The notes below the pieces were generated by a model that saw only the letters and a list, made by a program, of their open reading frames with translations, ran no database searches and was not told the origin of the DNA. Source: a virus. From it: 64,000 bases of DNA. Position numbers and translations under genes: made by a program. The DNA lies in IMG/VR virus record IMGVR_UViG_3300010430_000023, positions 1-64,000 of that record. One strand, given 5' to 3'. Shown piece by piece: positions 33,693 to 41,839 of this stretch; position 1 is the stretch's first letter; the number at the start of each line of letters is the position of its first letter.

Positions 33693-34556
33693 TTAGTGAA
33701 TGCCGAGACGCTTGGCGGCGGCGGTGACCGTTTCGTCTGGCAGAATATTGGCGCTGGCTTCAATGAATTGCGCCACCGTCATCGGGCGGCAATAACCGGC
33801 CCATTCTTCAAGCACCCTTAGATACTCCATGCCGCCGCGCGAGTCGCATTTTCCTTGCTCTTCCAAGGCGTCCCACGCCGCGTCAAATTCTTGCTGCGCT
33901 TTGTCCTCTAAGCCTTTCGGCAGCCCCAGCGGACAAACCGGCACGGGCTGGCTGGTGCTGGTCGATACAATGCACTTGCAGGCGGGATAAGTGCAGCGCG
34001 GCGGCAGCGAATTGTCCGCGCCCGTTACAGGTTCCTCCTTTGTGAAAAAGTCGGTTTGTTTGGCGACGCTCCACGCGATGTCCCACAATTCGGAATCGGC
34101 ATTTTTGCTAACGTCGGGCTCTTTTGGCGCAAATAGATTCATCCATGCTTCGTGCATTAGCATGTTGGCGTCGCAAACGTCATGCAGCGAACACACGCCC
34201 GGCGCGTCCGCGCGGTTGCGCTCCAAAATCTGCTGAAAACTGACGCCGTCCAGATTGCCAAGGTCGGCGGCGGTTTCAACCACCTTGGCGAACTCCCGCG
34301 CCAGTTTTTCGGCTTTCTCATAAAAAGCGATGCGCGCAAACAGCCTGTCGCTTGAATAAAAACCGTCGGTTTCTTTTTCGATCACTTCGCCGTTTTCGTC
34401 TTCGCGCCACAGGGCAAAAAGCCTGTCTGTTTTTTCCGGCGCCATGGCGTCATTATTCGTCACCAGAAGATGACCGCCGCAATATGGCTTGGCCAAGGCG
34501 GTGCAGCCGCCCCCGGTTTGGATTTCTGCAAACCCAAGATTTTCTAACCGTTTCAT
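33693..34556 (-). CDS. Unknown protein
   Basis: 287 residues; AAAGGGAA before the ATG. Soluble, mostly helical; a Cys cluster (CTYPACKC) near residue 190 might bind metal. The last 40 residues look like a small helical domain (TVAQFIEASANILPDETVTAAAKRLG). No family recognised. Confidence 0.5.
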   Translation of the reverse strand: MKRLENLGFAEIQTGGGCTALAKPYCGGHLLVTNNDAMAPEKTDRLFALWREDENGEVIEKETDGFYSSDRLFARIAFYEKAEKLAREFAKVVETAADLGNLDGVSFQQILERNRADAPGVCSLHDVCDANMLMHEAWMNLFAPKEPDVSKNADSELWDIAWSVAKQTDFFTKEEPVTGADNSLPPRCTYPACKCIVSTSTSQPVPVCPLGLPKGLEDKAQQEFDAAWDALEEQGKCDSRGGMEYLRVLEEWAGYCRPMTVAQFIEASANILPDETVTAAAKRLGIH

Positions 34557-34557
34557 T

Positions 34558-34629
34558 TCAATTCCCTTTCATTGACGCTATGGCTTTGCTGATAAGGTCC
34601 AGCAGACGTTTGAGGGGATAAGCGGTCAT
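34558..34629 (-). CDS. 23-residue ORF
   Basis: Starts in an ATGA overlap with the upstream gene; its last codons contain the AAAGGGAA ribosome site of the gene downstream. Sequence begins MTAYPLKRLLDLISKA. May simply keep ribosomes moving between neighbours. Confidence 0.35.
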   Translation of the reverse strand: MTAYPLKRLLDLISKAIASMKGN

Positions 34630-34811
34630 TTCTGCGCCGCCTTTTTCCCAGCTTCGTAAGCTTCGGCCAGCGCTTCGCGCATGGACCACACGGCGCAGTC
34701 GTAAAAATCAAGCGAGTCGCTGCGTCGGGTTTCCAGCGTTTCAACATTGAAATGCTTTACAGCAATTTCGGTCAGCAGCTTTTCCACTTTCTTGGTCAGT
34801 TTAACAGCCAT
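34626..34811 (-). CDS. Small helical protein, unknown
   Basis: 61 residues from the ATG with AAGGGGG eight bases upstream. Lys-rich helix and a mid Cys. Unknown. Confidence 0.5.
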   Translation of the reverse strand: MAVKLTKKVEKLLTEIAVKHFNVETLETRRSDSLDFYDCAVWSMREALAEAYEAGKKAAQK

Positions 34812-34821
34812 GTCCGCCCCC

Positions 34822-35022
34822 TTATTTCGCGTCTGCAAAAGCGATTTCAGCGAGCGCGTCGCCGCTCACATAGCTGCAATTGCCGCGCCAAATCACCTTG
34901 CCTTTCGCGAGGCGGGCGCGTTCGTCTTCATTGAAGACTTCCTCCATGTCGCCTTTAGTGTAGCGCATGACTTCGGTGGTGCGTCCGGCTTCTTTAATGT
35001 AAATGGTGGTATAATCGTACAT
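34822..35022 (-). CDS. Small protein expressed from repeat cassette 3
   Basis: 66 residues, short beta start (MYDYTTIYI) then a charged helix (EDERARLAKGKVIW). Start fixed by the conserved leader. Unknown. Confidence 0.6.
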   Translation of the reverse strand: MYDYTTIYIKEAGRTTEVMRYTKGDMEEVFNEDERARLAKGKVIWRGNCSYVSGDALAEIAFADAK

Positions 35023-35098
35023 TGGTCTGTCTCCAATTCCGGTTCGGCCCTGCGCCGTTCCATGTCACTAATGTGGGACAATCGCGCAAAAAGGTCAA
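35023..35098 (-). promoter_or_regulatory. Promoter-operator-leader cassette, copy 3
   Basis: TTGACC (35098-35093), 17 bases, CACATT; the palindrome at 35062-35081 has two changes (TTGTCCC-N6-GTGACAT), so the operator may be weaker. Leader otherwise conserved. Confidence 0.75.
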
Positions 35099-35121
35099 GT
35101 CGTTTTTTTGAAAAAATCGAC

Positions 35122-35250
35122 CTAAACTGTAAGACCTTGCGCGACAAAATATCTGGCGGACTTTATGAGAAATTCAAGCGCGGCGCACTTGTGCAGCATT
35201 TCATCAAAGGAGTCGGTTTTAAGGCTGGGTTTGATGAGGTCGCTTTGCAT
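35122..35250 (-). CDS. Small protein expressed from repeat cassette 4
   Basis: 42 residues (MQSDLIKPSLKTDSFDEML and an Ala/Leu helix with one Cys). The start lies at the end of the conserved leader, which is the main support for so short a gene. Confidence 0.55.
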   Translation of the reverse strand: MQSDLIKPSLKTDSFDEMLHKCAALEFLIKSARYFVAQGLTV

Positions 35251-35326
35251 TGGTCTGTCTCCAATTCCGGTTCGGCCCTGCGCCGTTCCATGTCCCTAAT
35301 ATGGGACATATAACCCCCAGCGTCAA
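35251..35326 (-). promoter_or_regulatory. Promoter-operator-leader cassette, copy 4
   Basis: TTGACG (35326-35321), 17 bases, CATATT in the perfect ATGTCCC/GGGACAT palindrome (35290-35309). Only 150 bases from copy 3, so two promoters act in series. Confidence 0.8.
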
Positions 35327-35327
35327 G

Positions 35328-35504
35328 TCATTTTTTCGACGCCGCCGCTATTTTTTTCGCTTTTTCCAGCCGGGCGGCCCGTGATTCCTGCGCTTCATTT
35401 TCGGCGTCCAGACGGTCGAAAATCGGCAGGTAGCGTTCGCCGTAGCGCTCCACAATGCGCGCCGCAAAGGCCAAAAGGCTCGGAATGTCCTGCTGGCGGG
35501 TCAT
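35328..35504 (-). CDS. Small coiled-coil protein
   Basis: 58 residues, ending in a Lys/Ala helix (RLEKAKKIAAASKK); ATGA overlap with the upstream gene. Confidence 0.5.
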   Translation of the reverse strand: MTRQQDIPSLLAFAARIVERYGERYLPIFDRLDAENEAQESRAARLEKAKKIAAASKK

Positions 35505-35677
35505 GACTGTCGCGCCTTCTGGCTGGCGACACGCTTTCCGGCAAGCCGCCAGGCATCGGCATGGATTCTGGCGTAGGCTTCCTCCGCCAGCGGCAGGTCG
35601 CGCGCCCGGTCTTCTATATCGTCGGCGATGGCGTCCGCCAGCGCCACCACATAGGCGCCCGCGAGGGCGTCAATCAT
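35501..35677 (-). CDS. Small helical protein
   Basis: 58 residues from the ATG at 35677 with AAGGAAGG nine bases upstream. A GTG overlapping the previous stop would give 71 residues. Unknown. Confidence 0.5.
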   Translation of the reverse strand: MIDALAGAYVVALADAIADDIEDRARDLPLAEEAYARIHADAWRLAGKRVASQKARQS

Positions 35678-35715
35678 GCCGTTAACCTTCCTTGCCAGAA
35701 CTTGATGCAACCCCA

Positions 35716-36771
35716 CTAAAACACTCCTATAGCGCCTTGGCTTTCGCGGCCGGCCTCGCCCAGATGCCGGGCGACCGGCAGCAACGTGCGGAACGCCAGC
35801 CGCGTGACATCCTCAACATGTTCGCGGGAGAAGTCTTCAACAGCGACCCGAGCCCAAGGCGGGTGAATTTCACCGGCGCCAAGGTTGCGGCGCCGGCGTG
35901 ACCGATAGGACAGCCAGCGCTGGCGGCTCAAACGCATATCGAGCGGGTCGCCGATGGCCTGCAGGGCGCGCTCGCGCTGTTCCAGCCGGTCAATTTCGCG
36001 GGGTTGGAGCTCGCGCAGCGGTGGGTAGGCAAACGCGGCGGCGGCCACATTAAAAAGATTGGCCGCCTCAATATAGGACTCTTCATCGCCGGCCATCACA
36101 TAAAGGGCGAGCGTTGAAAGCTGGTCCAGCGACGGGGCGTTGTCGGCGTAAACGCAAAGGCTGCACAGCCGGTCGCCGGCGGGGTCGGTCAGGTCGATTT
36201 CCATGGCGCCGTGGCCATGAGCCCAAAGCGAGCCCTTCCGGATGCGAAACCCGAACCGCCGCCCGGTCAGGGTGATGCTGTCGCCGCGCACATAAAGCCG
36301 CGCCGTTTCATCGCCGACAATCCGGCTGGCAGCTACAGCGGAGCGCGCCATCACTTTGCGCTGGCGTTTGCGGCGCTGGCGGCGCAAACGGCTGTCGGCC
36401 CGGCGCGCGGCGTTCATTTCATCGGTCAGGTCGTCAGCGATCGCCGCCCAGTGCATGCCGCGCCGCGCGGCCAGCTGGGTGCGGATGGCGTTTGCCTGTT
36501 CAAAGGTCGCGCCGGCGCGGGAATCCTCGCCCAGCCGAAGGCATACGGCGGGAACCGCCAGCGGGACCGGCGCTATGGCGGCGCCGCTCTTGCGCACCTG
36601 CAGCTGGCCTTCGTCAATAAAGGTTTCGCTGGGATAGGGCTTTCCCTTTTTCGCCTTCGGTGTCACGCGGTACTGAATGCAGCCATTCAGATAGGTGACC
36701 CGTTCAGTGGCGGTGCCCTTGAACCCGGTCACTGCGCATTTCACTGGCAGGCCCAGCACGTTTTTGTTCAT
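35716..36771 (-). CDS. Two-part protein: conserved phage N-terminal domain plus unknown basic domain
   Basis: 351 residues. Residues 1-65 (VLGLPVKCAVTGFKGTATERVTYLNGCIQY..) resemble a short domain often found alone in phages, with beta strands like a KOW or SH3 fold. Residues about 120-160 are a very basic Arg helix; the remainder is helical with no recognised motif. Probably a fusion; role unknown. Confidence 0.55.
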   Translation of the reverse strand: MNKNVLGLPVKCAVTGFKGTATERVTYLNGCIQYRVTPKAKKGKPYPSETFIDEGQLQVRKSGAAIAPVPLAVPAVCLRLGEDSRAGATFEQANAIRTQLAARRGMHWAAIADDLTDEMNAARRADSRLRRQRRKRQRKVMARSAVAASRIVGDETARLYVRGDSITLTGRRFGFRIRKGSLWAHGHGAMEIDLTDPAGDRLCSLCVYADNAPSLDQLSTLALYVMAGDEESYIEAANLFNVAAAAFAYPPLRELQPREIDRLEQRERALQAIGDPLDMRLSRQRWLSYRSRRRRNLGAGEIHPPWARVAVEDFSREHVEDVTRLAFRTLLPVARHLGEAGRESQGAIGVF

Positions 36772-36794
36772 GTTCTTTTTCCTTCTGTTGCGGG

Positions 36795-37082
36795 CTAGTC
36801 GATTACGCCCATGATGTCATACTCGCGCAGAATATGCGCCTTTACGCCGTCCACGGTCAGTTCGTTGCCGGCCCATTTGTTGATAAGAACCCAGTCCCCG
36901 ACCGCCACGGACATGGGGGCGCGCACGCCCTTGCTGTTGAGTGCGCCCGGCCCGACGGCCAGCACTTCCGCAATCTGCGGCTGTTCCTGCGCCCCTTCGG
37001 GAATGATGATGCCACCGTCGGTCACCCTTTTGTTCGGTTCCAGTTTCACCAGCACTTGGTCGTAAAGAGGTTTGAAGGCCAT
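36795..37082 (-). CDS. groES: GroES-like co-chaperonin (internal start)
   Basis: 95 residues, the normal Cpn10 length. Clear features: PLYDQVLVK at the start, the mobile-loop region VTDGGIIIPEGAQEQPQ, then AEVLAVGPG, VGDWVLINKWAGNELTVDG and a final REYDIMGVID. AAAGGAG stands six bases before the internal ATG. It caps GroEL to fold proteins; phage versions (T4 gp31 is the classical case) allow capsid protein folding. No groEL is present, so it must use the host's. Confidence 0.85.
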   Translation of the reverse strand: MAFKPLYDQVLVKLEPNKRVTDGGIIIPEGAQEQPQIAEVLAVGPGALNSKGVRAPMSVAVGDWVLINKWAGNELTVDGVKAHILREYDIMGVID

Positions 37083-37352
37083 GCTTTCTCCTTTGCCTGT
37101 CAGTTGTTCCATGAGCCACAGGACCATTTCCGCATGGTCCGGCCAGATGTTTTCGCTACCGGGGTGCGCCGCCTGCCACATCTTGATGGCGCGCATATCG
37201 GCTTTCCAGCGGATATCGAAGCAGCCCTGCAATTCCTCAATTTCGTTGGCCGCCTCGCTGCAGATGTCCGGCAGCCCGTCGTCGCGCAACCGGCCCACCA
37301 AGTCCGGCAGCTGCTGTAAGGGTTTGAGGGTTTCCGCCAAATCGTCGCTCAT
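36795..37352 (-). CDS. Long form: N-terminal phage domain in frame with GroES
   Basis: 185 residues. Residues 1-90 resemble a phage domain with RAIKMWQAAHPG.E..WPDHAEMVLWLMEQL; residues 91-185 are a complete GroES. No stop separates them, so read-through yields a fusion, but residue 91 has its own strong ribosome site. The N-terminal domain has no known activity. It is unclear whether the cell makes the fusion, the short form or both. Confidence 0.6.
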   Translation of the reverse strand: MSDDLAETLKPLQQLPDLVGRLRDDGLPDICSEAANEIEELQGCFDIRWKADMRAIKMWQAAHPGSENIWPDHAEMVLWLMEQLTGKGESMAFKPLYDQVLVKLEPNKRVTDGGIIIPEGAQEQPQIAEVLAVGPGALNSKGVRAPMSVAVGDWVLINKWAGNELTVDGVKAHILREYDIMGVID

Positions 37353-37355
37353 GGG

Positions 37356-37622
37356 TCAGCTTCCCTTTCCCGGCTTCGGCAGCGGTTCAACCGGTAGCCT
37401 GCCCTCAAGCGCGGCCTTTAACCCGTTGCCGCAAATGGTTCTAAAACGCGCGTCTATTTCCGCGACCGCTTCCGGTCCGGCATCGCGAAACACGCGAAAC
37501 AGGTAATTGACATAAAGCACCGCCAGAACGTCCGGCACATCGCCATTGTCGATGTCCTGTCCGTTAAGCCATGTCGCAATTGACATGCCCAGCCGGTTTA
37601 TCTTTTCCGCGCGTTCGTTCAT
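37356..37622 (-). CDS. Unknown small helical protein
   Basis: 88 residues from the ATG at 37622 (AGGCGGC upstream); the longer open frame lacks a ribosome site. All helical. Unknown. Confidence 0.5.
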   Translation of the reverse strand: MNERAEKINRLGMSIATWLNGQDIDNGDVPDVLAVLYVNYLFRVFRDAGPEAVAEIDARFRTICGNGLKAALEGRLPVEPLPKPGKGS

Positions 37623-37627
37623 GCCGC

Positions 37628-38584
37628 CTACTGCATGGGCGATGGTGGAAACTGCCGCACTTTCAAGTCTTCCGGCCACACCGTCATGGGCATTTTCCGG
37701 CCATGAATGCACAGCTGTTTGGCGAAAAACGGCGTGCCGGCGTCTTTGCATTGCAGCATGACATCGCGGACCCATTGCGCCTGCCCGGCCCGCGCCTTGG
37801 CGCCGCTTTCATGCCCGGCAATAACCCAGTCAATGGCCGGCAGCTTGATGCTTTCGGCGCCCGCCAGGCTGTTTAAGTTGAGCCGGACATCGTATCCCGC
37901 CAACGGTCCCGCGCCCTTGCCTTCCCCGACTTTCAGGCGCTGCAAATCAACGGACTCCAGCAGCGGTTCGACCGACAGGAAGCGCAGCGCCGCCGGCGTC
38001 GCCAATAAATTCGGAATGCGCGCCTCGGCGGCGGCCTGATTTTCGACGCTGACGCCCAGCCAGACGTTCGGAAGCGGCCATTGATCTAGTCCGCGCCCTT
38101 GTGCGCCGCCGCTCTCAATCAATTTGTTGAGGTTGTAAAGTTGCCGAGCGAGATCCGCCGCCGCCGTCCCGGTTATGTAGTCAAGTAAAACATCGCTGCG
38201 CTTTGTCAGCACTTGAAAGTCAATATGCGAAGCGCGCGCAATTACCGCAAAAGTCTTGCTAATAATGCGCGGGTCGCGGTCTTTGTGAAACAAATCCGAC
38301 ATGTCGCCGACAAAGACGCGCGGGCGCCGGCCGTGCTGCGCCTCAAAGCGTGTGAGGGTGCGCAGCGGCCATGTCCAGACCGGGTGACCGTCGGGCGCGG
38401 CGCGCAGCTTGCCGTTGAACACTGGGCCGGCCTTGGTGTCATCGGTCAGCCCTTCATAAAGCGGATGGTGTTTCAATCTTGTGCCGGCCAGCAGCATGGC
38501 GTAGCAGTTGGTGCAGCCTGCGGCGTACACGGAACACCCCGCTATCGGATTCCAAGTCCTGTCGGTCCATTCAATGCCGGTCAT
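37628..38584 (-). CDS. DUF5131 (phage Gp37/Gp68) family protein
   Basis: 318 residues; ATGA overlap with the upstream gene. Pattern: IEWTDRTWNPIAGCSVYAAGCTNCYAM near the start (three Cys spaced as in radical-SAM-like proteins), VFVGDMSDLFH, VLTKR, NVWLGVSVENQ, RFLSVEPLLE and DWVIAGHESG. The fold is radical-SAM-like; the substrate is unknown. Common in phages and plasmids. Confidence 0.85.
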   Translation of the reverse strand: MTGIEWTDRTWNPIAGCSVYAAGCTNCYAMLLAGTRLKHHPLYEGLTDDTKAGPVFNGKLRAAPDGHPVWTWPLRTLTRFEAQHGRRPRVFVGDMSDLFHKDRDPRIISKTFAVIARASHIDFQVLTKRSDVLLDYITGTAAADLARQLYNLNKLIESGGAQGRGLDQWPLPNVWLGVSVENQAAAEARIPNLLATPAALRFLSVEPLLESVDLQRLKVGEGKGAGPLAGYDVRLNLNSLAGAESIKLPAIDWVIAGHESGAKARAGQAQWVRDVMLQCKDAGTPFFAKQLCIHGRKMPMTVWPEDLKVRQFPPSPMQ

Positions 38585-38772
38585 GCTTTCGTTTCCTCGC
38601 CACGCTTCCAAAGCTTAAAGGTCGCGTCGCCGATATATACGCGCCGCCCGCTTTGCAAATAGAAAAGATGGTCGGTGTTGCGGCCAGCGCGCGTGCCTCG
38701 CTTCACGTTTACAGCGCGCCCGGTTTCAGGGTTTATAAAGCGGCCCACATTTCGGATGCGCGTCAATTTCAT
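38581..38772 (-). CDS. Small basic protein
   Basis: 63 residues, basic, beta-type (GRRVYIGDATFKLW). Coupled to the DUF5131 gene. Unknown. Confidence 0.5.
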   Translation of the reverse strand: MKLTRIRNVGRFINPETGRAVNVKRGTRAGRNTDHLFYLQSGRRVYIGDATFKLWKRGEETKA

Positions 38773-38773
38773 A

Positions 38774-38956
38774 TCAGCCCCCGTTTTCGTCGCGCAGCGA
38801 CTGCAGCGCGAACTCGCAATAGCCGCAACGGGTCTGCGCCGACCACGGCGCTTTCCAGTGGATTTCCCGGCAGATGGAACAAGGCCTGCAGACTGTCGCG
38901 GCCAAGGCGCTGGCGGCGCCCTTCACCCAGTCCCAGACTTTTGAAACAACACGCAT
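38774..38956 (-). CDS. Small Cys-rich zinc-binding protein
   Basis: 60 residues with CRPCSIC and CGYC motifs about 20 apart; AGGAGG seven bases before the ATG. Probably a zinc finger. Confidence 0.6.
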   Translation of the reverse strand: MRVVSKVWDWVKGAASALAATVCRPCSICREIHWKAPWSAQTRCGYCEFALQSLRDENGG

Positions 38957-38965
38957 GGCGGCCTC

Positions 38966-39358
38966 CTATCGTTTGCCCAAGCCGGTTTGCTTCGCCAACT
39001 TGGACCTGTGTTCGGCGTAACTCGGCGCCGTCATCGGATAATCCGCCGGCAGCCCCCATTTCCGGCGGTATTCTTCCGGGCTCAAATCGAAATGCGTGCG
39101 CAGATAGCGTTTCAGCATTTTAAGTTTCTTGCCGTCTTCAAGGCAAATGATGGCGTTGGGTGTCACGGACTTGGCGATGGGAACGGCAGGCTCGCGGTTG
39201 ACGACCGGCGCGCCTTGCGCCAGTCCCTGCAACGCCTCATGCACCATGGCGAGTGTGTCGCCGATTTTCTCCGCCGGCAGTTTGTTTGGCCCCGCCACAT
39301 AGGCGGCGACAATCTGGGCCGCCAGCGGCAGCAGTTGGCTGTCCGGTTCAGTTTTCAC
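38966..39358 (-). CDS. MucR/Ros family transcription regulator
   Basis: 130 residues from a GTG with AGGAGG upstream. The MucR signature is clear: CLEDGKKLKMLKRYLRTHF, then SPEEYRRKWGLPADYPMTAPSYAEHRS.LAK..GLG. MucR proteins are alphaproteobacterial global regulators of surface, symbiosis and cell-cycle genes. Here one zinc ligand region reads CLED and the usual RH before LRTH reads RY, as in several family members with incomplete ligands. May retune host expression or control phage genes. Confidence 0.9.
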   Translation of the reverse strand: MKTEPDSQLLPLAAQIVAAYVAGPNKLPAEKIGDTLAMVHEALQGLAQGAPVVNREPAVPIAKSVTPNAIICLEDGKKLKMLKRYLRTHFDLSPEEYRRKWGLPADYPMTAPSYAEHRSKLAKQTGLGKR

Positions 39359-39920
39359 GGTGGCCTCCTGTAAGGCTTTGCTTGGTGATTTTCTCGACGC
39401 GGAAGGTCAGGGCGATGACGTCGGGGTTCGCCGTCCAGCAGGCGTCCGGCTTCGCCCCATGCAGCCCGTCCCAGATGTCCCGAAACCCGGCGCGGTAGGA
39501 GTTTCCAATTTCCGGCACGCGCTGCGCGCCTTCGGCTTTCGCGTCGGCTTCGGTGATGGCATGAAGCATTTCGGTGCGGACTTCTGTGACGTGCAGCATC
39601 ATGCGCCCTGCCCAGCGCGGCATGTGAATGGATGGGCGCAGCTTGCCGTAAGGGCGGTCCCACGGGCTGCGCGAGGGCGGCTCGCCATCGGCGCCGTACC
39701 AGACCGGCGTCGATTTATAGCCGGTTGACAGCAGATAGTTGGGCGGCAGGTCGTCAAACTGGACCTCGAGCCGGAAGCGTTCGCGCACATAAAGGGCGTC
39801 GCCCGGTTTCACGCTGGCCATGAATTTACTTGAAGCCAGACGGCGGGTCTGGGTCTTTCGCCCGTCCCACACCGCTTTGGCCATGGCCGGCGACATGATG
39901 ATGCCGCGCGCTTTTTTCAT
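39348..39920 (-). CDS. ASCH/PUA-like domain protein
   Basis: 190 residues; overlaps MucR by 11 bases. Typical phage ASCH-like layout: MSPAMAKAVWDGRKTQTRR, then VKPGDALYVRERFRL, W.PSIHMPRWAGRMMLHVTEVR and ITEADAKAEG. The fold is linked to RNA or modified-base binding; no activity is established for the phage family. Confidence 0.75.
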   Translation of the reverse strand: MKKARGIIMSPAMAKAVWDGRKTQTRRLASSKFMASVKPGDALYVRERFRLEVQFDDLPPNYLLSTGYKSTPVWYGADGEPPSRSPWDRPYGKLRPSIHMPRWAGRMMLHVTEVRTEMLHAITEADAKAEGAQRVPEIGNSYRAGFRDIWDGLHGAKPDACWTANPDVIALTFRVEKITKQSLTGGHREN

Positions 39921-40201
39921 TATCCTGCTGCGCCGGTCGTTTCAAAGACGTGCAGGACCAGCCCCAAGTCTTCAAAATGCGTCGTGCCCAGATAATAAGG
40001 CGCGAGTTCGTCCGGCACATTGTGGCCGGTGCCGATAAGGGCGAACGACCGGGTTTCCTTTTCCGCCTGCGGGTCCACCATGAACCACAGCGCGACGGCG
40101 CCGTTCTGGCGGTGGGCGTGCAGAAACGACGCGCCTTCGGGCATTTCAAAATCGCGCTGCGCCCCTTCGGTGAGGTTCAGGCTGTATTTCCAGATTTGCA
40201 T
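39920..40201 (-). CDS. Conserved small phage protein
   Basis: 93 residues, beta-rich: IWKYSLNL, a central VALWFMVDP, FALIGTGH, then YLGTTHFEDLGLVLHVFE. I recall this layout from small conserved phage proteins (DUF7352-like). The 1-base overlap couples it to the ASCH gene. Its leader contains the 30-bp palindrome. Confidence 0.6.
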   Translation of the reverse strand: MQIWKYSLNLTEGAQRDFEMPEGASFLHAHRQNGAVALWFMVDPQAEKETRSFALIGTGHNVPDELAPYYLGTTHFEDLGLVLHVFETTGAAG

Positions 40202-40220
40202 TGTCTTTCCCTTTCATGAA

Positions 40221-40250
40221 ACGCAGGGGCCGGGGCCCCGGCCCCTGCGT
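40221..40250. repeat. Perfect 30-bp palindrome in a 5' leader
   Basis: ACGCAGGGGCCGGGG is followed directly by its exact reverse complement. Read leftward it lies 20 bases before the start of the 93-residue gene and is followed by TTTC. May act as an attenuator, a processing site, or a cruciform-forming site. Confidence 0.6.
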
Positions 40251-40262
40251 GGAGATTAACGC

Positions 40263-40319
40263 CTACCTGACGTCGGCTCCGTTGGTTCCCGTTTCTCTTT
40301 CAAAGGTCGCTATGACCAT
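40263..40319 (-). CDS. Possible 18-residue ORF
   Basis: TGATG overlap with the upstream small gene; no other support. Confidence 0.2.
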   Translation of the reverse strand: MVIATFERETGTNGADVR

Positions 40320-40471
40320 CACCGGGTGGGGTGTCTGCCAAGTTCCCCGCTGCCCTTCAAAAATGGCGCTTGTGCAGCAGCCATGACCCTGAGACGGCGC
40401 AAGACGGCGCGCCACGGTTCGCCGTTTCCGGCGGCGTCAGGTTCACCATGGGTTTTCGATAAACTTGTCAT
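40319..40471 (-). CDS. Small basic protein
   Basis: 50 residues from the ATG preceded by GAAAGGGCAACG, the leader style of this region. Arg-rich helix (WRAVLRRLRVMAAAQ). Unknown. Confidence 0.4.
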   Translation of the reverse strand: MTSLSKTHGEPDAAGNGEPWRAVLRRLRVMAAAQAPFLKGSGELGRHPTR

Positions 40472-40535
40472 CGTTGCCCTTTCATCGTTCATTATACTGA
40501 GCTTTTGAGCGTTCACCTTTAAGCTTCTTAGCTGT

Positions 40536-40612
40536 TGGTGCGTCACACCGGGTTTGAACCGGCGACCCCTTGATTAAAAATCAAGTGCTCTTTCCTGCTG
40601 AGCTAATGATGC
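40536..40612 (-). tRNA. tRNA-Lys(TTT), copy 2
   Basis: Stem CTTGA/TCAAG, loop TTTTTAA, T arm CCGG-TTCAAAC-CCGG, encoded ACCA. One A.C mismatch in the acceptor. Separate from the other tRNA blocks, inside the leftward protein-coding region. Confidence 0.87.
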
Positions 40613-40654
40613 AATGTCCGTCCTTTCTCTCACTTCGCTGCACAAGCTATTCGG

Positions 40655-41203
40655 TTAAAACTCAATAAAAGTGGTGGCGTTCAGAAGCGACAGCTTGCCG
40701 TCCAGTTCGCCAAGCGTCAATTCGTGGGCGTCCACAATGTTGGCCACTTCCAGCGGCGACACCATGAAGGTGACCTCATGCGGTTCCTGCGGCGTTTCCT
40801 TATCCACCAAGGTGAACCCTTTGCGCGACACGTCCTGCCGCACGTTCTCAATCGATTTGGTCATGGTGCGCCAGAACGCGCCCTGACCTTCGGAGATTTC
40901 CCGGCGCCAGATGAGCCATTGTTCAATGGTCTGGGTCACGCCGCCGATGGTCAGCAGCGTGGCGGCGTTCTGCCGCGTGATGGCGCTGCGAATTTTCACG
41001 ACGCGGCTTTCAAGGTCCGCGATGGACTGCAGCGTTTCTTTCACCGCTTTGCGCATCCCGCCCTCGCGCTCCATGGGGTCGCGAAACGCCCCCTGCAGCA
41101 CCAGATTGCTGGTGACGAAATCGCGCTTTTTCGCGATGCGCTTGCCAATGGTTTTGATTTCGGCAAGCGCTTCGGTAATGGTCATTTTTACTTGTTCGGT
41201 CAT
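40655..41203 (-). CDS. Coiled-coil protein, unknown
   Basis: 182 residues. N-terminal 75 residues are a Lys/Glu coiled coil (ITEALAEIKTIGKRIAKKR), with Trp-rich middle (QWLIWRREIS) and a C-terminal LLNATTFIEF. Regular heptads suggest oligomerisation. Unknown role. Confidence 0.5.
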   Translation of the reverse strand: MTEQVKMTITEALAEIKTIGKRIAKKRDFVTSNLVLQGAFRDPMEREGGMRKAVKETLQSIADLESRVVKIRSAITRQNAATLLTIGGVTQTIEQWLIWRREISEGQGAFWRTMTKSIENVRQDVSRKGFTLVDKETPQEPHEVTFMVSPLEVANIVDAHELTLGELDGKLSLLNATTFIEF

Positions 41204-41232
41204 GGTCTGCCTTTCACCGTTTCGGTTGGGAT

Positions 41233-41613
41233 TTAGGTTTTATTGTTCTTTTTGCGGAACGCTTCGCGCTTTTCCGCGTCTTCCTTTTCAAGCTGCGCGA
41301 GGCGTTCCGGGTCGTTTTTCGCCGCCGCCTGCGCCGCCGCCTCGCGGGCGGCCTTGTCCTTGCGGTCGGCTTCCGCCGCCGCGAGCCGTTTCGCTTCCTT
41401 GCGGTCCAGTTCGTCCTGATAAACTTTCTTTTGCGCGTCGGTGAGTTTCAGAAATTGCAGCGGGAAACCCTGCAGCACCATGGGCGTGCCGCCGTCGCTG
41501 GACCGCAGCGCCACGTCGCCGGTGTTGTCCGGGTGAATCTGCAGCACTTCGGCGGTGAGCTTTTCAGCAATAAGGTCGCATTGCGCGCCCACCCGGAAAT
41601 CAAAATCAGCCAT
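41233..41613 (-). CDS. Protein with small beta domain and coiled-coil tail
   Basis: 126 residues from the ATG at 41613 (GAAAGGAAAAACC). Residues 1-55 form a compact beta-like domain; the rest is a long Lys/Glu/Ala helix. Unknown. Confidence 0.5.
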   Translation of the reverse strand: MADFDFRVGAQCDLIAEKLTAEVLQIHPDNTGDVALRSSDGGTPMVLQGFPLQFLKLTDAQKKVYQDELDRKEAKRLAAAEADRKDKAAREAAAQAAAKNDPERLAQLEKEDAEKREAFRKKNNKT

Positions 41614-41635
41614 GGTTTTTCCTTTCATTATGGCG

Positions 41636-41839
41636 TCAACATGACGGGCAAAAATGCACCCATATCTGTTTCTTGGTCGCGGGGTCTTTACTGGAACGCG
41701 CGCGCCAACCCAGTTTTTTCAGCTTTTCCCAGGCGGCGGAAAATGTCAGGGCGCGGACCAGTTTCATGGTTTCGTATGTGCCGCAACCGTCGCATATCCA
41801 CGTCGTTTCCCCTTCTCTGTCAACGTCCCAAACGCTCAT
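41636..41839 (-). CDS. Small zinc-ribbon protein
   Basis: 67 residues with CDGCG near residue 16 and CPSC at the C terminus, separated by a helical stretch. Overlaps the upstream gene by 4 bases. Confidence 0.6.
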   Translation of the reverse strand: MSVWDVDREGETTWICDGCGTYETMKLVRALTFSAAWEKLKKLGWRARSSKDPATKKQIWVHFCPSC